Below, in pieces: positions 1 through 9,342 of a DNA stretch of 64,000 nucleotides. The stretch spans positions 23,706,196 through 23,770,195 of the forward strand of contig OX421494.1 in the NCBI GenBank assembly GCA_949126835.1, read 5' to 3'. Origin of the DNA: Anisus vortex (lineage: Eukaryota > Mollusca > Gastropoda > Planorbidae). Position 1 is the stretch's first letter. Each line of letters opens with the position of its first letter. Position numbers and translations under genes: made by a program. The notes under the pieces are model-generated. The model saw only the letters and a list, made by a program, of their open reading frames with translations, had not been told where the DNA came from and made no database searches.

Positions 1-45
1 CAAGAAAACCATAACAAGAAAACCATAAAAACACAGTTTTTATCA

Positions 46-501
46 TACTCCCTTTATTTGCAAACTAAGTTTACCATCATGTAATTAAATAATTGATTGA
101 CTACTGCAAATGAAACGTACAGAAAAAATATCTGTGTTGCAAATCTCAAAAATATCTTCTTACTCCGTATGAATTGTTCTAAAAATAATCTGAGCGCATA
201 ATTTTTTTTTTTTCTAGCTTTGCGCCGAAAAAAGTATAAAAAGTTACACAGGCATTTTTAACGCGAAATTAAAATATTTCTTATACTTTCCTTTTAAGAA
301 ATGAATATTGTCATAAGTGTAGTATTATTAAGTCGTTTTAACTGAAAATTTGATAGGATGTATTGTTAGGCGCCACAAATCTGCTGTCCAAATTTCAGCT
401 TGATCGGACCACGGGAAGTGGTCGAAAAATCGATGCCAATTTTTGCACCATGCATTGACGATTGACGATTGCAGACATTGCAACTTAAAATAAAGGGAGT
501 A
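46..501. repeat. Mariner-type MITE, copy 1 of a tandem triplet
   Basis: The unit begins TACTCCCTTTATTT and ends with the inverted match AAATAAAGGGAGTA, so it has ~14 bp terminal inverted repeats flanked by TA, as expected of Tc1/mariner-derived MITEs. No coding capacity is seen. The same unit plus a short spacer recurs at 520 and 7369, so the present arrangement arose by tandem duplication rather than three insertions. Confidence 0.7.
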
Positions 502-605
502 AAAACGAAGTTTTCATTATACTCCCTTTATTTGCAAACTAAGTTTACCATCATGTAATTAAACAATTGATTGACTACTGGAAATGAAACCCCAAAGAAA
601 AATAT

Positions 606-1231
606 TGTTATGGCCCTCTTTAGGTTTGACTATTATTACGACTCGTTAAATCGGATTCAATGAATATAGTTGTATCTTTATTAGAAGTCTCTAGATTCTG
701 CTAATCTGTAGCCCAAGCTAGGGGTTCCTTGACTGACAGGTCTATGCAGTAATGTAGTTATATTCGTGATAATTATCTTCAACACCTTTCTCAACAACGA
801 TAGATCAAACAACTCCAGTTGTTGAATAAACAATTTTATTTAAATTGTAGACTCAATATAAACGATCAATAAACTTTATCAACTGATGGCAACATAAGTA
901 TCAATAAAATGGCATTATATGTACATGTATGAATATAGCGACTTCACTCTACAAACGTTTAAACTGAACTAACTTTAAGGAGGTCGGGGCTTTACAAAGA
1001 AAACGATCATCGAAGATTCTACAGGGTCTTAATACGCATTTTAACCTCTTTCTCTATAATTACTACGATCCAGAATTATCCCCCAATTTCCACGGGATTT
1101 GAACGAATTATTTTATTTAAACTGCCCTCAGGGCATAAAGGTCAAACCTTGGTCGCTTTGGACTCTGATACGCACTTGTTAAGAGGTCAATGCCTTACTA
1201 CGTCATTCATTTATGACCGATATTCGTAACA
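606..1231 (-). repeat. 3' LTR of the retrotransposon
   Basis: This 626 bp LTR starts TGTTATGGCC and ends GTAACA (plus strand), with TGTTA/TAACA inverted tips. By eye it is identical to the LTR at 6345-6970, which implies a recent insertion or gene conversion. Confidence 0.93.
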
Positions 1232-1244
1232 TCCCCCCCCCTTC
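1232..1244 (-). promoter_or_regulatory. Polypurine tract for plus-strand priming
   Basis: On the minus strand the sequence reads GAAGGGGGGGGGA immediately before the 3' LTR. This is the expected place and composition for a retrotransposon polypurine tract, and it fixes the element's orientation. Confidence 0.8.
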
Positions 1245-3427
1245 TAAAGCTTTATAATTATTTCCTTTACATTTTAACCATACGAAAAATGTTAATTTTA
1301 AGGAATAATTATAAAAGAAAATATTCCGGGAAAAACAATACAGTTCAATTGGCGATCCCAATAATTCAATCGAACTGATAACAATAACATAATAATATAT
1401 GCAATATAAATTCATCTTATCAAATGGCTTAACTATAGTCATTCAATCATTCCATTTTTAATTCAAAACAATGGACAATTAAATTGTTTATCTAAATCTT
1501 GTATACAAGAAAAATACATAATCATTCTTAATAGATATAATATAATACAAGTTAATAATTTCTATTACATTGAACATTCCACTGTAATAAAAACTCTCTC
1601 GTCCATTTAATTTATAAACTAATATCTTTTACATTTGTAATCAAACAACAAAAGAAAAAATCACTTAATGTCTATGCAGACACGACTTATTTTTTTCATA
1701 AGGAGAAAAAAAAAACCCAACGTTCTGATAGAACACATGCTAGGCCTAACTCAATTACAAAACAAAAAAAATACTAGCCCTGACCTAATTTCACTTTACA
1801 ACAAAAAATATTATTGCTTCGACAGTATTTTTTTACATGCTGTAGGCCGACTAACACTTTAGACAAAACTGTCTGTGTCGAAACAAAAGATTTCTAGGTC
1901 AGTATTCTTTTTTCTTTCTCTCTCTATTCCTTGCGATCACTCTCTCATTCCCTAAATGTTTACATGGCTATGCAAATTTTTACCTCATCACCGCTTAGGT
2001 CAAAATCTCTACGCGACCAAAAGGTGATCATATTAAATGAGCATTCTTTAACATCTATCATCTCAAAATCAAATTCATTTATTTTATTTTGAGAACATTA
2101 AACATAGTCTGTTCACGAATTAAAATAGTTTATAGCAAAAATCATTAAAAATATCTCAATCTTTCATTTTACCATGACCTTTCGACGTCATTATTTTCTT
2201 TTTTAAAAGAGTTCACATCGTAGCAGGTTAAATTGAAACATTCAGACAATCATGGATTTACTTAAACAAATTTGGTTAATTTACTTAATTAACTATCAAT
2301 TAAAACAAGTTATATTATCTTCATACAATCTTAGTACTACACAGTAAGTACTTATTTTCTTTAGATTACATTAAATACAATATTATTGAAGTAGAAAAGT
2401 TAAGCATAGGCTACTATTAATTTTTTTTTCATAGCGAAATCAATGTAACAATTTATGTACAAAACAAACTGCTGGTTTGGCTGGTGTGGTAAAACATTTC
2501 ATTTCCAATCTTTTCAGTGGTGTACATTGCTCTTTTCCATTTTCCATAAAGGTTTTATTCCTTATTCATAGATTCTCCTGTTACTTTCACAGTGTTCAGG
2601 TCTACCCAATCTTTTGATTTTCAGTACAATTCATTCAATCTATTTTAACTCATACAGAAAAAAAATAGATTAGTTTTACAATCTTGACATGAAATCCTTA
2701 ATTAATAATACATTTGTTGAACATTGGTATGTCAACATTATAAATTTTCAACCATGAAATTCTCAACCATTCTGGTTTACAGTGTCAAGTCAGTGGCACA
2801 TCCTAAATTTTTACAACCTAAGGATTACAAAGTTTTATTAGTTTCTACTTTTGGTCTGCTTTTCATGTAACAGTATCCTAAAAGTGAAAAATCATATATA
2901 ATACATTTCTTGGAATTCTTGTTAGTCATAGTTCTGTCTTGCAGCAACTATTTTTACCCTTCATTATCATACATTCAATGATAATAGAACAAATGAATAA
3001 ATTCACATAGAAGAAATTTGCATCTTGACTCAGTGCAATATTTCCACAACAGTACATGATAAAATAAATCCATAGTACAATCATAAAACATTTCTCAATA
3101 CTTTAGTGATAGAAAATTCTCTTTTCTTAAAATCATTTACATCTTTATCAATCAGATTATCCTCTCTGCCAAATGTTTCAATTATCATTTCCAGAGATTC
3201 TCAAACATATCTTATAATCAGTCCACATTTATAATGTCCTCTGATTTAGAAACCAATTCTGCGGATAAAACTGATCTTTTTCTCTTATAGCAATTATTTT
3301 AAATGCTCAACCTAACCAGTTTGTTTAGAAATATCACACTATAATGATATTTACTCTAACAATACTTTTACTCAGTCCTTTTTCATCACAAGTAAGGGAT
3401 TTAGTTTTAAAATAGTAAGTTTGGTAA
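1245..3427 (-). other. Noncoding internal region of the LTR element
   Basis: About 2.2 kb of AT-rich DNA lies between the end of the Gag-protease frame and the polypurine tract. No frame with recognisable reverse transcriptase, RNase H or envelope motifs was found on either strand. Short frames at 1203-1442 and 1668-1862 show no family similarity. In an autonomous relative the polymerase or an extra gene would be expected about here. Confidence 0.6.
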
Positions 3428-6169
3428 CTAACTATCAGTGAATTTGTCATTCAATTCATCCTGTACTCCAGGCATAAATTTTACAAATAAGAGTAACAAT
3501 GTTAACAACATCAAGCTTATTCCAATTGTTTTCAGAAGGTAAGGCTTCATCATTTTCAAATGATATAATATTTTTGCCTTTCTTTCATCACACAACAATG
3601 GCATCTGCATGTGAGCAGTGTACAATTTTTTCCTAACAAAAACAGTTAAGTCAGACAAAAAATTTATGTACTTATCTAGGTACTTGATCAGCCCAAGGAG
3701 ATCCAATTCGGTCTGCCATTCCTCTTGAAGTAGTTTGAGTGGTCCTTGGACAGTGGGTCCAAAGATTGGTCCATAGGCTCCTCGACTTTCCGGATGGGAT
3801 TCAGTTGACCTCTCCTGCTCCAGGCATAAGTTCTTTAGGACAGGATTGAAGAGTTCCGGGGCGAAGTTGGTCCTTTGATCTGTCGGTATGGATTGTGGTA
3901 ACCCATAGCTTTTGGTAGTTTCGGTCCAGCTCTCCGCACTCGTTTCTTCAGTGATGCTCCTCCAATCTTCATCTGTACCGGCAACTGCAGGTTTGCATTG
4001 TTGTTTGAACATGCTGTGGTCTATATGTTCATAGACATCAGTAGTAGGATTTTCTTTCTCGTCGACAGCTTTCTCATGCAACTGTAGCAACTCTGGGTCT
4101 ACTTTCTGCTCAGCAATCAATTCATTTTGTGATGACTTCTTTGATTGTTCATTTCCTTTCGGACAATCTTCAATCATGGAGAAAATAGTAGTATCAAGTT
4201 CCACTCCTTCTTCCACTTTCTTCTCTCGTGGGAGAATTTCTTCTTTATTTTTCTTTTCTTGTGAGATAGTTTCTTCTTTCTTTTTCTGTGGTGTCATACC
4301 ATTTATGACATCACCTACAGGATAAAGTTCTTTTTCTTTTCCTGTCTCCACAATAGGACTAGGGTCTGGATTTTCCTTCACAATCAGTTCAGGTCTCACC
4401 CTCCCTTTCGCCAAATCATTTGCTAGTATAACAGATATGCCCTCAACAGGAAGTTTTGATATTACTCCAACTGTCACATATCCTGTCACCAAGTCAGATG
4501 TGAGGTATATCCTATGTAGAGGTATTTCTTCTTTCCATTCAAAACCTCTCAATAGGACAGTCTGTCCTGTCAATGTATTATCATTCAATGGTAATACATC
4601 TTTAAGCAGCAGTGTTAATGATGCTCCTGTGTCTCGTAATATTCTTACGGACTTCAGTGGTCCTTCCTTTTGTAAGGCCACACAACCTTCACTAATGAAC
4701 GGTTGAAAACTGCACAGGGTCTCTGTGTCAATTTTATTCTTCCCTTGACCATGACTTTCGGGTGTTGTTTCATCTTTCGATGACTTCAGACTCTTGTTCG
4801 AGTCAAAAATACTTTGGTCTACTTTTTCGTCTCTGTGGACTTGGACAATTAATCCAATAGTAGCCATTCTGTATTTATAATCAGGATATTTATCCTCATT
4901 ATCTTCAGTTGTAGATTTCTCTACCTTCTGACTTTTGCTCTCAGGCAAATCCACCCTCAGTGTTTCTGGTTTAGAAGAATCTTTCTTCGAATTCAGTTCG
5001 TTTGTATTTTCGCTTTCTTGTACCTTTTGTTTTGGTTTATGGCTAGTGCACATTACCACTTTGTTAGGTCTTTTGTCGCTTCGTATACTCCAACAGTCTT
5101 CGATGCTATGTCCTGTTCTTTTACAAAAAGTACATCGGACGTTTTTGTTGACAGGTTTCTTATTCACATCATTTTGTTTCACAAAATGCTCTTTTTCACG
5201 ATGTTTTTGTGTGTTTTCTGCTTGCCGTTGTGGCCTATTAACATTCTTTTCACCAGCTGTCCTATGACACAGTGCATACTGTTCAGCTAAATCAGCAGCC
5301 TTATGTGGGTCAGTGATATCACGCTCGGATAAATACATTCTTATATCCGGCCTCACTTTGTTAATAAAATCCTCTAACAGAATGATATCTTTCATTTCTT
5401 TTAATGTGGAGATATTTCTGGATTTTATCCACTGATCCATTAACTTTTCTTCTGCTCTAAGGAAGTCTAAGTGTGTTTGGTAAGGGGACATTGTGTACTG
5501 ACGGAACCTTTTCCGATAACTTTCCGGTATTTGGTTATAGGCTTTAAGTACAGTGTCTTTAATGATTTCATAATCATTTAAATTCTCCTCTTTTAATAAT
5601 AGAACACAATCTCTTGCCCTTCCCTGAGTAAAAGCTGTTCTGACTAATATTCCCCATTTATCTTCTGGGAACTTAAAATCTCTGCAAGAAATTTCAAAGG
5701 TCTGGAAGAAATTAGCTATTTCACTTTCTTTATCAATGTAGGTAGGGACTAGCTTTTTCCATCTGGCCATCTCTACATCATTATGAGATTCTTTTTTAGT
5801 AGCTCCTATCTTTGCTAGTTCTATTCTTTCCTGACTTTCTCTTTGACTTTTCTTATCTCTTTCCTGACTTTCTATTTCTAGACGTCTTTGTTCCATCTCA
5901 AGCCGTTTTTCTTCCATTTCAAGCCGTTTCATTTCTAGTTGAAATCGGAACTGTTCAGACATCTGACCTTCAACTTGATATCCCTCCGCGCTTGATTCTA
6001 CTTTCAACTTTCCACTCGCAATCAACACATCTTTTATCTGCTGTGTCAACACAGTCCTCGATGGTGTAGTTTCAGTAACTTCTATCTTTAAGATCTCAGC
6101 GATCTCTTTTAACTTCTTTATTGATAAAGTTTTCAGAACTTCTTCTTCTGGATTTTCAATAAATTCCAT
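3428..6169 (-). CDS. Gag-protease polyprotein with integrase remnants and C-terminal membrane segment
   Basis: The frame has 913 codons and no internal stop. Residues ~70-125 form a charged coiled coil rich in repeated RLEME/RLEIE. Residues ~135-310 resemble a Gag capsid region. A CX2CX4HX4C zinc knuckle lies at 346-359 (C346, C349, H354, C359). A retropepsin-like domain has its catalytic DTGAS at 513-517. Residues ~750-880 contain short in-frame stretches resembling integrase core and integrase C-terminal segments with the parts between missing; the motif near 762 reads TDQRTNF, with R where the family normally has G. A hydrophobic segment at ~884-905 could span a membrane. The protein probably forms particles and cleaves itself but cannot reverse-transcribe or integrate alone. 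Gag-protease is clear; the status of the C-terminal third is inference. Confidence 0.88.
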   Translation of the reverse strand: MEFIENPEEEVLKTLSIKKLKEIAEILKIEVTETTPSRTVLTQQIKDVLIASGKLKVESSAEGYQVEGQMSEQFRFQLEMKRLEMEEKRLEMEQRRLEIESQERDKKSQRESQERIELAKIGATKKESHNDVEMARWKKLVPTYIDKESEIANFFQTFEISCRDFKFPEDKWGILVRTAFTQGRARDCVLLLKEENLNDYEIIKDTVLKAYNQIPESYRKRFRQYTMSPYQTHLDFLRAEEKLMDQWIKSRNISTLKEMKDIILLEDFINKVRPDIRMYLSERDITDPHKAADLAEQYALCHRTAGEKNVNRPQRQAENTQKHREKEHFVKQNDVNKKPVNKNVRCTFCKRTGHSIEDCWSIRSDKRPNKVVMCTSHKPKQKVQESENTNELNSKKDSSKPETLRVDLPESKSQKVEKSTTEDNEDKYPDYKYRMATIGLIVQVHRDEKVDQSIFDSNKSLKSSKDETTPESHGQGKNKIDTETLCSFQPFISEGCVALQKEGPLKSVRILRDTGASLTLLLKDVLPLNDNTLTGQTVLLRGFEWKEEIPLHRIYLTSDLVTGYVTVGVISKLPVEGISVILANDLAKGRVRPELIVKENPDPSPIVETGKEKELYPVGDVINGMTPQKKKEETISQEKKNKEEILPREKKVEEGVELDTTIFSMIEDCPKGNEQSKKSSQNELIAEQKVDPELLQLHEKAVDEKENPTTDVYEHIDHSMFKQQCKPAVAGTDEDWRSITEETSAESWTETTKSYGLPQSIPTDQRTNFAPELFNPVLKNLCLEQERSTESHPESRGAYGPIFGPTVQGPLKLLQEEWQTELDLLGLIKYLDKYINFLSDLTVFVRKKLYTAHMQMPLLCDERKAKILYHLKMMKPYLLKTIGISLMLLTLLLLFVKFMPGVQDELNDKFTDS

Positions 6170-6344
6170 TCTTTAGTTAAGAGATTTATAAAGTGGTAAA
6201 TTTTTCCAACTTACGTTTTTCCAATCGGAAGAATAATTTCAGCGTTCTTAGGCTTGTTCAGTAGGTCACGGCTCCAACACACAACACAACACAACTTGAA
6301 TATATGCTTCACTATACAACTATATCGGACGCAAGCCCGCAAAC
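6170..6344 (-). promoter_or_regulatory. Short leader of the LTR element, with a splice-donor-like site
   Basis: A 175 bp leader separates the 5' LTR from the Gag start codon. On minus, GTAAGT occurs about 40 nt upstream of the ATG and could act as a splice donor. The bases next to the LTR (GTTTGCGGG on minus) do not begin with TGG, so no ordinary tRNA primer-binding site is evident. Confidence 0.4.
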
Positions 6345-6970
6345 TGTTATGGCCCTCTTTAGGTTTGACTATTATTACGACTCGTTAAATCGGATTCAAT
6401 GAATATAGTTGTATCTTTATTAGAAGTCTCTAGATTCTGCTAATCTGTAGCCCAAGCTAGGGGTTCCTTGACTGACAGGTCTATGCAGTAATGTAGTTAT
6501 ATTCGTGATAATTATCTTCAACACCTTTCTCAACAACGATAGATCAAACAACTCCAGTTGTTGAATAAACAATTTTATTTAAATTGTAGACTCAATATAA
6601 ACGATCAATAAACTTTATCAACTGATGGCAACATAAGTATCAATAAAATGGCATTATATGTACATGTATGAATATAGCGACTTCACTCTACAAACGTTTA
6701 AACTGAACTAACTTTAAGGAGGTCGGGGCTTTACAAAGAAAACGATCATCGAAGATTCTACAGGGTCTTAATACGCATTTTAACCTCTTTCTCTATAATT
6801 ACTACGATCCAGAATTATCCCCCAATTTCCACGGGATTTGAACGAATTATTTTATTTAAACTGCCCTCAGGGCATAAAGGTCAAACCTTGGTCGCTTTGG
6901 ACTCTGATACGCACTTGTTAAGAGGTCAATGCCTTACTACGTCATTCATTTATGACCGATATTCGTAACA
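6345..6970 (-). repeat. 5' LTR of the retrotransposon
   Basis: This is the partner of the LTR at 606-1231, also 626 bp and apparently identical. It lies upstream of the Gag frame in the minus-strand sense and should carry the element's promoter. Confidence 0.93.
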
Positions 6971-7368
6971 ATATCTGTGTTGCAAATCTCAAAAATATCT
7001 CCTTACTCAGTATGAATTGTTCTAAAAATAATCTTAGCGCATAATTTTTTTTTCTAGCTTTGCGCCGAAAAACTATAAAAAGTTGCACGGGCATTTTTAA
7101 CGCGAAATTAAAATATTTCTTATACTTTCCTTTTAAGAAATGAATATTGTCATAAGTGTAGTATTATTAAGTCGTTTTAACTGAAAATTTGATAGGATGT
7201 ATTGTTAGGCGCCACAAATCTGCTGTCCAAATTTCAGCTCGATCGGACCACGGGAAGTGGTCGAAAAATCGAAGCCAATTTTTGCACCACGATTGACGGA
7301 CGATTGCAGACATTGCAACTTAAAATAAAGGGAGTAACAAGAAAACCATAAAAACGAAGTTTTCATTA

Positions 7369-7685
7369 TACTCCCTTTATTTGCAAACTAAGTTTACCAT
7401 CATGTAATTAAACAATTGATTGACTACTGGAAATGAAACCCCAAAGAAAAATATCTGTGTTGCAAATCTCAAAAATATTTCGTTACTCCGTATGATTTGT
7501 TCTAAAAATAATCGTAGCGCATAATTACGTTTTTTTCTAGCTTTGCGCCGAAAAAGTATAAAAAGTTTCACAGGCATTTTTAACGCGAAATCAAAATATT
7601 TATTATACTTTCCTTTTAAGAAATGAATATTTGCACCACGATTGACGGACGATTGCAGACATTGCAACTTAAAATAAAGGGAGTA
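7369..7685. repeat. Mariner-type MITE copy 3, internally deleted
   Basis: It has the same TACTCCC...GGGAGTA ends as the two upstream copies but lacks roughly 150 bp of the interior. The spacer before it (about 7337-7368) matches the one before copy 1, showing that unit plus spacer was duplicated. Confidence 0.7.
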
Positions 7686-8670
7686 ATAAAGACACAATAT
7701 TTCCGATTTCAAAACTAGTGTGTTCTTAATCACTTTTATTGTCATTGACGTAAATTTAATGTAGGCCCTATTTAAAATGACAAAACACTCTGAGATTGTA
7801 GGGAAAGAAATGTAAGTCTAATGTGTTTGAAAATATAGTATTTATTTAGCAGATTCTTCTAGAGTCAGAACGATACATTTAAAATCTGTCAATTCCAATG
7901 ACGCAAACAAGCAACCAATGCGTCTCTAGGCTTCGTCTAGTTTAGATGATGCACACACACAAGCAAAGATCAGTGGATTCGTTAAGTGGCTTAACTAGCC
8001 TTGGGAGCGGACAATTTAAATCGGCTTTTCAGAAGGCTAAGCTTAATCCATTGCGGTACCAGATGTGTACAAAACACATATTTTGCATGCTAACTTTTGT
8101 TTTTTCGCAACTGAATTTAGGTTAGATACGTTTCTTCAACCGACTTAGATACGTCAACTAACACGTTCATAATTCATTATATCTCACCCTCTCTGTCTCT
8201 CTTTCTATCGCCCTCTATCTATCGTTCTCTCTCTATCCAACACACCCTCTTTAACAATCTCTTCTCCCATTCTCTCTCTCTCTTCCCATGGGTACAGAAA
8301 TGTAGACACCTGTAATATCTGGGTTTAAAAAAATAAAAATTAACTGCTTTTCATTGTATCCGAGGTCTTCAAATGACCTTACAGCACTCATTCACCAGGC
8401 CCTCGTGCACCAGAAAGAGTAAAGTGACGTCACATTATAATGGTCTTATAACTTAAAAGGGGTTCGAGTAAAAGGTAAAAGTGATTGAAGTCACGTTGTT
8501 TTCATTCTCATTATTATAAACGTGGTTTTGAGTTAAAAACGTGTAAACCCTAACAAAAATGACTATTACAACAAACATACAAAACGTGACTTGGCGCTAC
8601 CACTTACCTCTCTCTTACCTTTCCCCTCTTTTCTTGTACTTACTTAAGCCTGAGTTATATAGTTCTTGCT
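7686..8670. other. Gene-free stretch with TC-rich microsatellite
   Basis: No protein similarity was recognised. The region holds a degenerate (TC)n/(CTCTAT)n tract at about 8168-8285 and otherwise ordinary AT-rich sequence. Confidence 0.5.
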
Positions 8671-9145
8671 GTAACCATAGACTATGATATACATTGACCG
8701 CTTGCTTAAGTACTTCTGCTATATGATGAATTGAAACACTGATTTTCGGAATTCCTGATTCTAAATAAAGTAATTGCTATACAGGAAATAAAGCTACGGC
8801 TATGCTAGTTCCGTTTTATTTAATCGCTATGATTTTCTCAATGAAAAATTAAAATCGAAAGTTGTACAGAGCGGAAACATTTATAGATCAGTGTTGTGTG
8901 CGCACGGAAAAAGAACATAGATCTATGCTCTAAAAAAAAGAGCAGGCGGTCCATCTTATTATTGTCAATGATTATAGGATTAATAGGCCTACAAGTATTC
9001 ATTTAAAGTCGAAAAAAATGCGATTTAATAAAACGGAACTTGTATGACAATTACTTTATTTAGAATCGGGAATTGCAAAAAAAGAAGATAATAGAATAAA
9101 AAACTAATGCAAGCGGTCCATGTATATTATAGTCTATGCTGTAAC
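8671..9145. repeat. Palindromic MITE-like element with long inverted arms
   Basis: The left arm (about 8672-8825) and right arm (about 9022-9145) are imperfect inverted copies: both contain CTAAATAAAGTAATTG or its complement, GTTCCGTTTTATT, and an outer segment reading ATAGACTAT...TACAT(T/G)GACCGC. The ~200 bp centre is noncoding. Confidence 0.6.
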
Positions 9146-9342
9146 TAAGTCTAAAAAAAAATAAAAAAAAAAAAAAACGTTTACAATATTTTTAATAAAA
9201 AAATCATAGGCCTACAGCCTCATTTAATACACGAGATAGTTGAAGATGATTATTGTAATTAAATGGCAGCCACCAAGACGTTAACATCTAAGTTATTTAA
9301 ATCATTTATCAAAAATGTCGGCTACTTAACTTATGTTACACA

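Larger units (their letters stand above)
606..6970 (-). mobile_element. Non-autonomous Ty3/gypsy-type LTR retrotransposon
   Basis: Two 626 bp direct repeats with TG...CA ends flank 5.1 kb of internal DNA. ATAT precedes the left LTR and follows the right one, consistent with a 4 bp target-site duplication. A purine tract (on minus) abuts the 606-1231 LTR, which makes that the 3' LTR and the element minus-strand. The only long frame encodes Gag, a protease and pieces of integrase; no reverse transcriptase or RNase H motif was found. Protease followed directly by integrase remnants, without polymerase between, recalls Gmr1-like Ty3/gypsy elements in which integrase precedes reverse transcriptase, but deletion from a standard order is also possible. 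Confidence 0.9.
520..7336. repeat. Mariner-type MITE copy 2, split by an LTR retrotransposon
   Basis: The left part is 520-605 and the right part resumes at 6971. Removing the LTR element and one copy of ATAT restores a ~475 bp unit matching copies 1 and 3. The uninterrupted site is visible in copy 3 near 7447. Confidence 0.75.

Noticed and set aside
4437..6069. Several plus-strand frames of 85-110 residues inside the LTR element
   Set aside because: They are antisense shadows of the Gag-protease frame with no recognisable motifs.
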